Assembly: GCF_026420865.1 (NCBI RefSeq)
Contig: NZ_JAPCWC010000004.1
Coordinates: 339,137 to 403,136, forward strand
Direction: 5' to 3'
Source of the DNA: Novosphingobium clariflavum
GTDB lineage: Bacteria; Pseudomonadota; Alphaproteobacteria; Sphingomonadales; Sphingomonadaceae
Length of the DNA stretch: 64,000 bases
Numbering within the stretch: position 1 is the stretch's first letter; each line of letters starts with the position of its first letter. A program made the position numbers and the translations under genes. A model generated the notes under the pieces. The model searched no databases and was not told the origin of the DNA. It saw only the letters and a list, made by a program, of their open reading frames with translations. Below are positions 27,919-37,053 of this stretch, one piece after another.

Positions 27919-28356
27919 TTACTCCGCCGGTTCCAGCGCGCTCTTGTCGGTGATCTGCGGGACGGCCGGCGGGGTGTGGCCGCCGTTCGGGTTGAGCCGG
28001 CCTTCGAGCCGGGCGCCCTGCTCGATGGTGAGCGCGTCGTAGGCGACGTCGCCCTCGATGCGGGCCGTGCGCAGGATCACCACCTCGCGGGCGGTGATGG
28101 TGCCGCGCACGGTACCGGCGATGCGCACGCTTTCGGCGCTGATGCCGCCGGCGATCTCGCTGGCGTCCCCCTGGATGAGCGCCTTGCAGGCGATGTCGCC
28201 GGTGACGCGGCCTTCGACGTGAAGGTCGACGGTGGCTTCGATGTTGCCGGTGATGGCGGTATCCGCGCCGAGCACCGAAAAGCTGCTGGAGCCGGTGCGG
28301 GCGGTCGTGGTCGAAAAGGTCTTGGCCATGGCGTTATCGGGCTTCTTGCTGAACAT
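27919..28356 (-). CDS. Bactofilin-family cytoskeletal protein
   Basis: 145-residue bactofilin that polymerises through a right-handed beta-helix. The central core (about residues 25-125) shows the repeating GxIxxTVDLHVEGRVTGDI, GTVRGTITAREVVIL and ARIEGDVAYDALTIE pattern, with disordered N- and C-terminal tails (Pro-rich end PPAVPQITDKSALEPAE). The start overlaps the M23 gene upstream by 23 bp, so the two are cotranscribed; bactofilins elsewhere localise such hydrolases and control cell shape. Confidence 0.93.
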   Translation of the reverse strand: MFSKKPDNAMAKTFSTTTARTGSSSFSVLGADTAITGNIEATVDLHVEGRVTGDIACKALIQGDASEIAGGISAESVRIAGTVRGTITAREVVILRTARIEGDVAYDALTIEQGARLEGRLNPNGGHTPPAVPQITDKSALEPAE

Positions 28357-29467
28357 TATGGGCGGCCTCGAGGAATGTGCGCGGGTTCATGGGCCGGTTG
28401 TTGTTGCGCACCTCGAAGTGGAGATGCGGTCCGGTTGACCGGCCGGTCGAGCCCATTGCGGCGATGCGGGTTCCGCCGTCGACGAGCTGGCCGGGGCGGA
28501 CGTTGAAGCCAGAGAGATGGCCGTAGCGGGTCATCAGACCGTTGCCGTGGCTGATCTCCACGCAGTTGCCGTAACCCTGGCGCTGACCGACGAAGGTCAC
28601 GCGCCCCTTGGCGGCGGCATAGATCGGCGAGCCCATCGGGCCGGGGAAGTCCAGCCCGGCGTGGAAGGCGGCGCCTCCGGTGAAGGGATCGGCGCGGTAG
28701 CCGAAGCTCGACGAGACATAGGCGACGTGCGCGGGGCTGACCTGCGGGATCGAGGCAAGGCCGTTCTCCAGCGAATCCATGCGCGCAAGGCTCTGGCCGA
28801 GGCGCTGGAAACGCGGATCGATCGAACCGTCGGCAGCGGTTGCCAGCTTTTCGAGCGGACCACCTTCGCCGCCGCGGGCATTGGCCATGGCGCTCGGATT
28901 GAGGCCGAGCTTGCGGATGGCCTGGGCGGCGCTGGCGGCGCGGCGGTCGGCATAGCGGGTCAGGCGTTCGACGAAGGCCAGCTGTTCGGCTTCCACCCCG
29001 GCCAGCTTGCCGGCCTCGGGCACGGCCGCGCTGACCTTCTTCACCGTCTCGGCGGCTTCGCTGGCGCTGTCGGTCACGGTTTCGCCGGCCTGCTTGTCGT
29101 CGGGCAGGTCGCCGATGTGGGCTTCGACCACGGTCTCGATGAACTTCTGGCGGCGGGCAAGATCATCCACGGTGCCGTCGAGATTGTCGCGGTACTGCTG
29201 CACGCGGCTCTCGGCCGTGGCGACCTTGGCCTCGCGCAGGCGCAGCAGGGCATGGTCGCTGGTGGCGCTGAACTGCGACACGGCGACTGCGCCCATCGAC
29301 ACGCACCATGCGCCGAGCAGCGCGGCACACGTGCCGGCAGCCACTTTCTGCATGCGCGACGAAATACGGATGAAGCGGACCTGTCCCTGCGAGCGCATGA
29401 TGAACTCGCGTTCGGGAAAGGCCGCCTGGAGACGCGATTTCAGCGTCCCGGCAGAGATGAACTTCAA
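28334..29467 (-). CDS. M23-family peptidoglycan peptidase paired with bactofilin
   Basis: Predicted membrane-anchored murein hydrolase. Hydrophobic segment in AAGTCAALLGAWCVSMGAVAVSQF, a periplasmic coiled coil (LREAKVATAESRVQQYRDNL), then an M23 domain with intact ligands: FHAGLDFPGP (H-x3-D) and HLHFEVRN. I place the start at TTG 29467 (KFISAGTLKSRLQAAFPEREF), because the cytoplasmic FPERE...RSQGQVRFI stretch recurs in sphingomonad homologues; ATG 29398 is the alternative. 377 residues. The 3' end overlaps the bactofilin start. Confidence 0.85.
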   Translation of the reverse strand: MKFISAGTLKSRLQAAFPEREFIMRSQGQVRFIRISSRMQKVAAGTCAALLGAWCVSMGAVAVSQFSATSDHALLRLREAKVATAESRVQQYRDNLDGTVDDLARRQKFIETVVEAHIGDLPDDKQAGETVTDSASEAAETVKKVSAAVPEAGKLAGVEAEQLAFVERLTRYADRRAASAAQAIRKLGLNPSAMANARGGEGGPLEKLATAADGSIDPRFQRLGQSLARMDSLENGLASIPQVSPAHVAYVSSSFGYRADPFTGGAAFHAGLDFPGPMGSPIYAAAKGRVTFVGQRQGYGNCVEISHGNGLMTRYGHLSGFNVRPGQLVDGGTRIAAMGSTGRSTGPHLHFEVRNNNRPMNPRTFLEAAHNVQQEAR

Positions 29468-29815
29468 AACGACCCCGCTTTGGAAATTTTTTTTCTGACC
29501 CCGGGCGGCCGGGTAGCAGGGGAGGGGGCCCAAGGCGAATCGACTCGCCCCGATTGGTTGCAAAAACAGGATGAGTCGGACCTTCCCTGCGATGAACCGA
29601 GGGAACGAATTCGATTTCGAGAATCGCAGGCCTGTGGAAATCGCCCCGATTCGCAGGCGCAACTGGCTGATTTCATACGTAAGTTTGAATGAATCCAGGC
29701 TGAATGCAGTGGCTGACCTTGCCGTGACGGTTGCGTGACGTGCATCGAAACCGCCTCCGGCGCATCGTTCGGTCCGGTCGGTGACAGCATGGCGCAACAA
29801 TGCTAGGCGGCTGCC
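29468..29815. other. Divergent intergenic region, no gene
   Basis: 348 bp between the leftward M23/bactofilin operon and rightward proA, so it holds both promoters. Visible: a T8 run at about 29488-29495, short hairpin GGCGA-atcgac-TCGCC, and A/T-richer DNA at 29670-29705. No convincing ORF or RNA. Confidence 0.5.
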
Positions 29816-31117
29816 ATGACCGAGCAGACTATTCTTGCCGCCGACCAGATCGGCGCGCGTGCCGCCGAGACGCCCGAGGCCCTTGTCGCCCGGCTCGCGC
29901 AGGCCGGCCGGGCGGCCCAGCGCGAACTGGCCAGGACCAGCGACGGGCAGAAGGCCGCTGCCCTGCGTGCCGCCGCTGCCGAACTGCGCCAGGCGGAACC
30001 GGCGATTCTTGCTGCCAACGCCCTCGACATCGCCGCAGGTGAGGCGAAGGGGCTGAGCGGGGCGATGCTCGACCGACTGCGGCTCGATTCCGGCCGCCTT
30101 GCCGGGATCGCTGACGCGGTGGAACAGGTCGCCGGTCTCGCCGATCCGGTGGGCGAGGTGATCTCCACCAGCGAGCGGCCCAACGGCCTCCAGCTCTCGC
30201 GCGTGCGCATTCCCATCGGGCTGATCGGCATCATCTACGAGAGCCGCCCGAACGTGACGGCCGATGCCGCCGCGCTCTGCCTGCGCTCGGGCAATGCCGC
30301 GCTGCTGCGGGGCGGCAGCGAAGCGCTCCATTCGAACCGGGCGATCATGGCGGCGATGACCGCGGGGCTGACCTCTGCCGGGATTCCCGCAGCGGCGATC
30401 CAGCTCCTGCCGACCCAGGACCGCGCCGCGGTGGGGGCGATGCTGACGGCGGCGGGGCTGATCGACATGATCGTGCCGCGCGGCGGCAAGAGCCTGGTCG
30501 CGCGCGTGCAAGCCGATGCGCGGGTGCCGGTGCTCGCTCACCTCGACGGCATCTGCCATACCTACGTCCATGCTGCTGCCGATCCCGCGATGGCGGCACG
30601 GCTGGCGCTCAATGCCAAGATGCGGCGCACCGGCGTCTGCGGCTCGATGGAGACGCTGCTGCTCGACACGCAGTTCCCGGCCTCTGCCGAGGTCGTGCGC
30701 GGCCTGCTCGATGCCGGGTGCGAACTGCGCGGCGATGCCCGTGCGCGGGCGCTCGATCCGCGAGTCCTGATCGCCAGCGACGAGGACTGGGATACCGAGT
30801 ACCTCGACGCGGTGCTGTCGGTGGCCGTGGTTGACGGGCTCGATGCCGCGCTCGACCACATCGCGGCGCATTCCTCGCACCACACCGATGCGATCGTCAC
30901 CGGGGATGCGGCGGCGGCCGAGCGGTTCCTTGCCGAAGTCGACAGCGCGATCGTGATGGTCAATGCCTCCAGCCAGTTCGCCGATGGCGGCGAGTTCGGG
31001 CTCGGCGCCGAGATCGGCATCGCCACGGGTCGTCTCCACGCGCGCGGTCCGGTCGCGCTGGAAGGGCTGACCACCTACAAGTGGCTGGTACGCGGCACGG
31101 GGCAGGCGCGGCCCTGA
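29816..31117 (+). CDS. proA: Gamma-glutamyl phosphate reductase (ProA)
   Basis: NADPH-dependent reduction of gamma-glutamyl phosphate to glutamate semialdehyde, second step of proline synthesis. Aldehyde-dehydrogenase fold: IPIGLIGIIYESRPNVTADAAALCL, KSLVARVQADARVPVLAHLDGICHTYV, and the catalytic cysteine in KMRRTGVCGSMETLLLD. C-terminal GLTTYKWLVRGTGQ. 433 residues, complete. First gene of proA-nadD-rsfS-rlmH. Confidence 0.97.
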   Translation: MTEQTILAADQIGARAAETPEALVARLAQAGRAAQRELARTSDGQKAAALRAAAAELRQAEPAILAANALDIAAGEAKGLSGAMLDRLRLDSGRLAGIADAVEQVAGLADPVGEVISTSERPNGLQLSRVRIPIGLIGIIYESRPNVTADAAALCLRSGNAALLRGGSEALHSNRAIMAAMTAGLTSAGIPAAAIQLLPTQDRAAVGAMLTAAGLIDMIVPRGGKSLVARVQADARVPVLAHLDGICHTYVHAAADPAMAARLALNAKMRRTGVCGSMETLLLDTQFPASAEVVRGLLDAGCELRGDARARALDPRVLIASDEDWDTEYLDAVLSVAVVDGLDAALDHIAAHSSHHTDAIVTGDAAAAERFLAEVDSAIVMVNASSQFADGGEFGLGAEIGIATGRLHARGPVALEGLTTYKWLVRGTGQARP

Positions 31118-31128
31118 CGGGACCCGTC

Positions 31129-31797
31129 GTGCGCGGTTCGGGCCCGATTACCGGGCTGCTGGGGGGCAGTTTCAATCCGGCCCACGGCGGCCACCGGCGC
31201 ATCAGCCTGTTCACGGCCGAGGCGCTGGGGCTGGATGAGGTCTGGTGGCTGGTTTCCCCCGGCAATCCGCTGAAGCCGAAAGCGGGCATGGCGCCGCTTG
31301 CCGCGCGGGTGGCATCGGCCAGGCGGCAGGCGCGGCGTGCGCGAATCCGGGTGACCGCGATCGAGCGGGAACTGGGGACCCGCTACACCGTCGATACCCT
31401 GCGCGCACTGGTCCGGCGCTATCCGCACCGGCGCTTCGTGTGGCTGATGGGGGCGGACAATCTGGCGCAATTCCACCGCTGGAAGGACTGGCGGACGATC
31501 GCCCGACTCATGCCGATTGCGGTAATTGCCCGTCCGGGGTATGATGGTGCCGCTATCGCGAGCCCCGCGATGGCCTGGCTGGGAAGATTCCGGAGGTCCC
31601 AGTCCAGCTTTCGCAGTCCGGAAAGGTGGAGCGCACCTGCGCTGGTGACATTGCGATTCGACCCCGATGCGCGGTCGGCCACGGCTATTCGCCAGGCCGA
31701 TCCGGAGTGGGCCCGCAAGTCGATGGAACGACTTTCGCGAGCTGACTTCATTCGAGATGGTGTCACGTACCACCGCATCCCCGGACATGCAGCGTGA
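31129..31797 (+). CDS. nadD: Nicotinate-nucleotide adenylyltransferase NadD
   Basis: Transfers AMP to nicotinate mononucleotide in NAD synthesis. Nucleotidyltransferase motif GGSFNPAHGGHRRIS at the N-terminus, MGADNLAQFHRWKDW in the middle and a degenerate C-terminal RSATAIRQ in place of ISST-x-IR. GTG 31129 fits the family N-terminus; an in-frame GTG at 31081 would overlap proA by 37 bp. About 222 residues. Confidence 0.92.
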   Translation: MRGSGPITGLLGGSFNPAHGGHRRISLFTAEALGLDEVWWLVSPGNPLKPKAGMAPLAARVASARRQARRARIRVTAIERELGTRYTVDTLRALVRRYPHRRFVWLMGADNLAQFHRWKDWRTIARLMPIAVIARPGYDGAAIASPAMAWLGRFRRSQSSFRSPERWSAPALVTLRFDPDARSATAIRQADPEWARKSMERLSRADFIRDGVTYHRIPGHAA

Positions 31798-31910
31798 GCA
31801 GGCGTTTCGCCCTTCTCTCGCACGTCCGCATATCAAAAGTGAGATCGCAACTGACGGGGTGCCCGCACCCTGTCATGCGTGATCGTGAGAAAGGAGCAGT
31901 AACCCTCTAG

Positions 31911-32309
31911 ATGCCACAGGCACAGATACAGCCGGAACAAACCGGCGCTACGCCCCCGGCCACTGTCGAGTCCGATGACCCGCAATTGGCCCTCGTCCTG
32001 CAGAGCCTTGACGATGATCAGGCGCAGGACATCGTGACCATCGACCTCGAAGGCAAGTCGAGCATCGCCGAATACATGGTGATCGCCTCGGGCCGTTCGA
32101 CCCGCCAGGTGGCGGCGATGGCGCAGAAGCTTGGCGAACGTCTCAAGCACGGCGGTTTCGGCCATGCCCGCGTCGAAGGCCTGCCGGCTGCCGACTGGGT
32201 GCTGGTGGATGCCGGCGGCGTCGTCGTGCACCTGTTCCGCCCGGAAGTGCGCAGCTTCTACAACCTCGAGCGCATGTGGGGCTTCGACGGTCCTTCGGGC
32301 GCCGCCTGA
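31911..32309 (+). CDS. rsfS: Ribosome silencing factor RsfS
   Basis: Binds ribosomal protein L14 and blocks subunit joining under starvation. The 132-residue protein has the core DDDQAQDIVTIDLEGKSSIAEYMVIASGRSTRQV and WVLVDAGGVVVHLFRPEVRSFYNLERMW. The first 25 residues are a low-complexity extension. AAGGAG precedes the ATG. Same strand as nadD and rlmH. Confidence 0.96.
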   Translation: MPQAQIQPEQTGATPPATVESDDPQLALVLQSLDDDQAQDIVTIDLEGKSSIAEYMVIASGRSTRQVAAMAQKLGERLKHGGFGHARVEGLPAADWVLVDAGGVVVHLFRPEVRSFYNLERMWGFDGPSGAA

Positions 32310-32462
32310 TTCGTCGTCCGGATCTGTTCCGACGGTGAATCCGCAACCCGGCCGCGACGGTGGCCGGGGCATTGAAACGGTACTGGCGCACCTGCTCCGC
32401 GCCAGCCGGTCGCGCGCCGGGAAGGGCTTGCGCGACCCGCTTCGGAGGGCGATGGAGGAGAG

Positions 32463-32888
32463 ATGCTTCTCCATGTCATCGCCCGCGGCAAGATCGCCCG
32501 CTCGCCCGAGGCCGAGCTGCTCGATCGCTATGCCAAGCGCATCACCTGGCCTTTCAAGCACAGCGAACTGCCCGACGTCGGCGGCAAAGTGCCGCCGCCC
32601 GTGCAGACGCCGGTGCGCGAGGTCCTGCTCGACGAACGCGGCAAGCTGATGAGTTCGGAGGAATTTGCCGAACTGCTCGGCCGCTGGCGCGATGAAGGCG
32701 TGCGTGAATGCCGCTTCCTGATCGGTGCGGCGGACGGGCACGGCGACGAAGCCCGCGCCAGGGCCGACCATTTGCTCTGTTTCGGCCGCATGACCTGGCC
32801 GCACCTGATGGTGCGCGCCATGCTGGCCGAGCAGCTCTGGCGCGCCACCGCGATCCTGGCGGGCCATCCCTATCATCGTTCCGGGTGA
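32463..32888 (+). CDS. rlmH: 23S rRNA (pseudouridine1915-N3)-methyltransferase RlmH
   Basis: SPOUT methyltransferase acting on pseudouridine 1915 of 23S rRNA. The SAM loop FLIGAADGHG and the C-terminal AEQLWRATAILAGHPYHR block are diagnostic. 141 residues, slightly shorter than E. coli RlmH. Strong SD (GGAGGAG) before ATG. In other alphaproteobacteria this gene is commonly followed by envC and ctpA; here those lie 20 kb away on the other strand. Confidence 0.96.
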   Translation: MLLHVIARGKIARSPEAELLDRYAKRITWPFKHSELPDVGGKVPPPVQTPVREVLLDERGKLMSSEEFAELLGRWRDEGVRECRFLIGAADGHGDEARARADHLLCFGRMTWPHLMVRAMLAEQLWRATAILAGHPYHRSG

Positions 32889-32900
32889 GGCGGCGGGCAC

Positions 32901-33668
32901 GTGATCTCCGGTCCCGATCCCGGTTCTGGTCTTGGCCCCGGCCTCTGGGCTCTGTGCGGTTCGGCGGTCGTCATGACCGCGATCGTCGGCCTGCGCTATC
33001 TGGCGACCTCCGGGATCTTCGCCTGGATCACCGGCAGAATGCGGCCGGGTCTCTATCACGGCAGGACGCGCCAGATCCGCAGCGAGATCGGCTGGTCGCT
33101 GGCGTCTTGCGCGATCTACGGGATTCCTTCGGGCGTGGTCGCCTGGGGCTGGCAGGCCCACGGCTGGACGCGGATCTACGGCGATGCCGGGCACGCAAAT
33201 GCGGCGACCCATCCGCTCTGGTGGATGCCGGTCTCGCTGTTCCTCTACCTGTTCCTGCACGACACCTGGTTCTACTGGACCCACCGCTGGATGCACCGTC
33301 CCCGCGTGTTTCGCCTCATGCATGCGGTCCACCACGCCAGCCGCCCGCCGACCGCCTGGGCGGCGATGAGCTTTCATCCGCTGGAGGCGCTGAGCGGTGC
33401 TTTCGTGATCCCGGTGCTGGTGTTCCTCATCCCGATTCACGTCGCCATGCTGGCCATGGTGCTGACGATCATGACCGTCATGGGAATCGCCAATCACATG
33501 GGCTGGGAGATGTTCCCCCGCCGCCTGGTCGAATCCCGCTTCGGCCACTGGCTCATCACCGCCAGCCACCACCACCGCCATCACGAGAACTATCGATGCA
33601 ATTACGGTCTCTACTTCCGGTTCTGGGATCATCTGTGCGGAACCGACCGGGGGCTGTCGCGGCCCTGA
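32901..33668 (+). CDS. Fatty acid hydroxylase / sterol desaturase-family membrane protein
   Basis: Integral-membrane di-iron oxygenase type protein. Histidine boxes: HDTWFYWTHRWMH, HAVHHASRP and HHHRHHENY, with three to four hydrophobic segments between them. 255 residues from GTG 32901, 12 bp after rlmH. Substrate unknown; carotenoid, lipid A acyl or hopanoid-like substrates are all possible for this superfamily. Its 3' end overlaps the next gene. Confidence 0.88.
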   Translation: MISGPDPGSGLGPGLWALCGSAVVMTAIVGLRYLATSGIFAWITGRMRPGLYHGRTRQIRSEIGWSLASCAIYGIPSGVVAWGWQAHGWTRIYGDAGHANAATHPLWWMPVSLFLYLFLHDTWFYWTHRWMHRPRVFRLMHAVHHASRPPTAWAAMSFHPLEALSGAFVIPVLVFLIPIHVAMLAMVLTIMTVMGIANHMGWEMFPRRLVESRFGHWLITASHHHRHHENYRCNYGLYFRFWDHLCGTDRGLSRP

Positions 33669-34093
33669 TCGGCGGCGCGGTGCTGGCCTGCGGGGCCGCG
33701 GCGGGACCGACGCAAGTCGGCGTCACCGTGACCGGCCTGCGTTCGCACAAGGGGCAGATCCTGGCCTGCCTCACCACCAACCCGCGCGCCTTTCCCGACT
33801 GCAGCAAGGATCCGCAGGCCCGAAAGCTGACCGTAGCCCTGTCGGGTAGCGGGGAGACGGGACCGGTTCGCCTCGATTTCGGCGCGGTGCCGCAGGGACG
33901 CTACGCCATTTCGCTGATTCACGACGAGAATGGCAATGGCCGCCTCGACACCACGATGGCGATCCCGCGCGAGGGCTATGGGTTTTCGCGCGATGCGCCG
34001 GTGCGGATGGGGCCGCCGCGATTCGACAAGGCGGCCTTCGATCTGGGTGCGGCGGCCCAGAACCTGGATATCCGCATGCGATATCTGCTGTGA
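33596..34093 (+). CDS. DUF2141-family secreted protein
   Basis: 165 residues with a signal peptide and a DUF2141 beta-sandwich: VGVTVTGLRSHKGQILACLT, then FGAVPQGRYAISLIHDENGNGRLDTT, which is highly characteristic. ATG 33596 gives a 73-bp overlap with the desaturase; GTG 33635 (MRNRPGAVAALIGGAVLAC) gives an equally good signal peptide and a 34-bp overlap. Exported; function unknown. Confidence 0.82.
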   Translation: MQLRSLLPVLGSSVRNRPGAVAALIGGAVLACGAAAGPTQVGVTVTGLRSHKGQILACLTTNPRAFPDCSKDPQARKLTVALSGSGETGPVRLDFGAVPQGRYAISLIHDENGNGRLDTTMAIPREGYGFSRDAPVRMGPPRFDKAAFDLGAAAQNLDIRMRYLL

Positions 34094-34144
34094 TCCACCG
34101 CGCCGCTCTTGCCGTCGCTGTCCACGCCGCCTAGCGCTGGAGCC

Positions 34145-35446
34145 GTGACCAAGGCGCACGACACCATCGAGGAACTGGTCGGGGAGGTCGTCGATTCGGC
34201 AACCGCCGGATTGGTGCCGCCGCCTGCCAACGGGACGTTTTCGCCGTTCCGCTACCCGGTTTTCCGCGCGATCTGGATCGCCAACCTGTTCTCGAACCTC
34301 GGCTCCACCCTGCAGAGTGTCGGCGCGGCCTGGTTGATGACCGAACTGACGCCCTCGCACCAACTGGTCGCGCTGGTCCAGGCCTCTGCGACGGTTCCGA
34401 TCATGCTGCTGGGCGTCTTTGCCGGAGCGATTGCCGACAACTACGACCGCCGGGTGGTCATGCTGGTGTCGCAGGTGGCGATGCTGGTGGTTTCCGCGCT
34501 GCTGGCGGTCATGGCCTATGCCGGGTGGCTGACGCCGCTGCTGCTGCTGACCTTCACGCTGGGGGTGGGCACCGGTACCGCGCTCAATTCGCCCGCCTGG
34601 CAGGCCTCGGTGCGCCAGCAGGTCGATCATCAGCAACTGCCGCAGGCGATCGCGCTCAACTCGATCTCGTTCAACATCGCCCGCTCGATCGGCCCGGCGC
34701 TGGGCGGGCTGCTGATCTCGATCTGGAATCCGGCCTTTGCCTTCGCGATCAACGCGGTGAGTTACGTCGGCTTGATCGCCGTGCTGCTGTGGTGGCGGCC
34801 CGAGCCGCGCAAGATCGATGCCCGGCCGATCCTGCCCGCAGTCGCTGCGGGCATGGCGTTCTGCGCGCGTTCGGTGCCCTTGCGGCGCATCCTCATCCGC
34901 GGTTTCGCCCTGGGCTTCTGCCTGGCGACGTTCCAGTCGCTGCTGCCCGGCGTGGTGCACGAATCGCTGCATGGGCGGGAGGTCGACTATGGCATCATGC
35001 TGGGCCTGTTCGGCATCGGTTCGATCCTGGCGGCACCGTCGATCGGGCCGATCCGGCGAAGGCTGGGGCTGGAGGGCATCCTCATGCTGGGATCGGCTCT
35101 CTACATCACCGCCCTGCTGGTCGCCGCAGCCGCACAGAGCCTGGTCGCGGCCATGCCTTCGGCGTTCCTCGCCGGAATCAGCTGGGTGCTGATCCTGACC
35201 ACGATCAACACGGCCGTGCAGATGCGTTCGCCCGACGCGGTGCTGGGGCGCTGCCTGTCGATCTACCAGGCGGTGACGTTTGGCGGCATGGCGCTGGGCG
35301 CCTGGACCTGGGGCTCGCTGGCCGACGGCAGGGGCATTCCCTTTGCTCTCCACGGCGGCGCCGCAACGCTGTTCGTCTCGTTCGTGCTCCTGCGCTTCCT
35401 GGCGCCGATGCCTCGCCCCGGGGAAGGGGTCTTGCGCCCGCGTTGA
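34145..35446 (+). CDS. MFS transporter (EntS-like MFS_3 family)
   Basis: Twelve-helix major facilitator with the MFS_3 pattern FRYPVFRAIWIANLFSNLGSTLQSVGAAWLM and the loop motif GAIADNYDRRVVM between helices 2 and 3. Closest known relatives export enterobactin or are generic effluxers. GTG 34145 gives 433 residues; a TTG at 34109 would add 12. Substrate unknown. Confidence 0.87.
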   Translation: MTKAHDTIEELVGEVVDSATAGLVPPPANGTFSPFRYPVFRAIWIANLFSNLGSTLQSVGAAWLMTELTPSHQLVALVQASATVPIMLLGVFAGAIADNYDRRVVMLVSQVAMLVVSALLAVMAYAGWLTPLLLLTFTLGVGTGTALNSPAWQASVRQQVDHQQLPQAIALNSISFNIARSIGPALGGLLISIWNPAFAFAINAVSYVGLIAVLLWWRPEPRKIDARPILPAVAAGMAFCARSVPLRRILIRGFALGFCLATFQSLLPGVVHESLHGREVDYGIMLGLFGIGSILAAPSIGPIRRRLGLEGILMLGSALYITALLVAAAAQSLVAAMPSAFLAGISWVLILTTINTAVQMRSPDAVLGRCLSIYQAVTFGGMALGAWTWGSLADGRGIPFALHGGAATLFVSFVLLRFLAPMPRPGEGVLRPR

Positions 35447-35545
35447 GGCGGAAGGAATCACCCTTCATGCCCCGGGCGCCATCTTAAATATTGATTCACC
35501 ACGTTGAGGCACAATCGGAAGCCTTGGAAATGGGGTATTCCGACG

Positions 35546-36979
35546 ATGGACACGGTGCGTGGCGATTTCGCCACTTCGGACGGAGCGGACAGCGCCTACG
35601 GTTCGGTGGGGGCGGACAGCGGCTATGAAACCCGCTCGGCGGTGGTGCCGGGGGACGAGCGGCGCATGCAGGTGCGGGCCTACAATTTCTGGGCCAGCCT
35701 GCTGGGTGAGCGCCAGTTCCCCGACGTTTCCAGCCTGCGTCCCGAGCAGCACCCCGATTTTGGTCCCTACAGCGTCCTGCTGGACTTCTCGGCCGGCATC
35801 GACAATCCGAAGATCGGCTGGCTCGGGGGGCTACTCGCCGAGGAATGCGGTGTCGAACAGTCGATTCGCAGTCTGGCCGAGGTGCCCAGCCGCTCGCTGC
35901 TTTCGCGTATCACCGACCATTACATGCAGATTCTCGCCAATCAGGCGCCGATCGGATTCGAGGCGGAATTCGTCAATCTGCGCGGGGTGACGATCCTCTA
36001 TCGCGGCATCCTGCTGCCGTTCTCGCAAGATGATGCGCAGATCGACTGCATCTACGGCGTCATCAACTGGAAGGAGATGGCCGACCAGGCGAGCACCGAT
36101 GCGCTGCTGCGCCAGGTCGACGAGACTCTCGGCCTGCGCATGCCGCTGCGGGCGCCGCCGCCGCGCGGGGCCTGGGCGGACGGTCCGGCCAATGGCCGGG
36201 GCGGGGAACGATCGCTGGCGGAATCGGCCGGGCTGCCGGCGGTGGCTTTTGGCGAGGTGGACACCGCGCTGGACACCGATGCCACGATCGATGCCGGAAT
36301 GATGCCGCTCGATGCCTACATGGTCACTGACGAACAGGACGCCCGTTTCGACGAATCGGACATCTTCGAACTGACCGCCGATATGGAACTGGCCGACTGG
36401 CTCGCGTCCGCGCGCGAACTGGCGCAGGCGGCGATGGGCTGCGAGGACCGCTCGCGCCAGGCGCTCTACGCCGCGATCGGCCGGGCCTACGACTTCGTGC
36501 TGGCGGCGGCCGACGCGCCGGAAGAACTGGCCGAACTGCTGGAGGATGCCGGCCTCAAGGTGCAGGAACGCGCGCCGCTGGTGCCTTTGGTCAAGCTGGT
36601 GTTCGGCGTCGATTACGACAAGACGCGGCTCACCGAGTTTGCTTCGGTGATTGCCCATGGCCAGCGGCTGGGGCTGGAGCGCGGCGCCTTGACGTCATTT
36701 CTCACCGCGCAGCCCGGCGGCATCAAGGCGGTGGTGCGCGACGAGCGCCGCCAGCGCCGCGAGGAGACCGAGCGCGCCGAGCAAGGCGAGACTCGCCGCG
36801 AGCGCATGGCCAAGGGGCTGCGTGCGCTTTCGCCCAAGGCCTTGAGCGAAGTCGGCAAGGACAGCGAGTTCAGCATTCTCGTCGCCCGCCGCGACGAGGC
36901 GGGGCAGGTCATCCTGCTCGGCGAAGTCACGGACGACGAAGTGCTGCTGGACCGCGCCGCCCGCCACCTGCTGGGCTGA
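35546..36979 (+). CDS. PAS_5-like domain protein of unknown function
   Basis: 477 residues from ATG 35546. Residues about 35-170 look like the alphaproteobacterial PAS_5 fold (RRMQVRAYNFWASLLGERQFPDVSSLRPEQHPDF, then FEAEFVNLRGVTILYRGILLPF). An acidic linker follows, then a helical segment (MELADWLASARELAQAAMG) and a charged C-terminal region (RDERRQRREETERAEQGETRRER). No kinase, cyclase or DNA-binding domain is evident. Monocistronic, ending at a very strong terminator. Signalling is a guess from the fold. Confidence 0.7.
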   Translation: MDTVRGDFATSDGADSAYGSVGADSGYETRSAVVPGDERRMQVRAYNFWASLLGERQFPDVSSLRPEQHPDFGPYSVLLDFSAGIDNPKIGWLGGLLAEECGVEQSIRSLAEVPSRSLLSRITDHYMQILANQAPIGFEAEFVNLRGVTILYRGILLPFSQDDAQIDCIYGVINWKEMADQASTDALLRQVDETLGLRMPLRAPPPRGAWADGPANGRGGERSLAESAGLPAVAFGEVDTALDTDATIDAGMMPLDAYMVTDEQDARFDESDIFELTADMELADWLASARELAQAAMGCEDRSRQALYAAIGRAYDFVLAAADAPEELAELLEDAGLKVQERAPLVPLVKLVFGVDYDKTRLTEFASVIAHGQRLGLERGALTSFLTAQPGGIKAVVRDERRQRREETERAEQGETRRERMAKGLRALSPKALSEVGKDSEFSILVARRDEAGQVILLGEVTDDEVLLDRAARHLLG

Positions 36980-37053
36980 TCCGGCCGGAGCGGCTTATGC
37001 GCCGACCGTATCGGCAAGGCGGCTTCGGTTCGCCGGCCTTCGCGTTCCGGTAG

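Noticed and set aside
29320..29340. GGCACACGTGCCGG inside the M23 gene as a parS
   Set aside because: Palindromic, but lacks the GTTCC/GGAAC arms required for ParB.
32708..33594. In-frame extension of DUF2141 upstream over rlmH and the desaturase
   Set aside because: The extension has no similarity to DUF2141 and runs across two well-supported genes; the signal peptide sets the start at 33596 or 33635.
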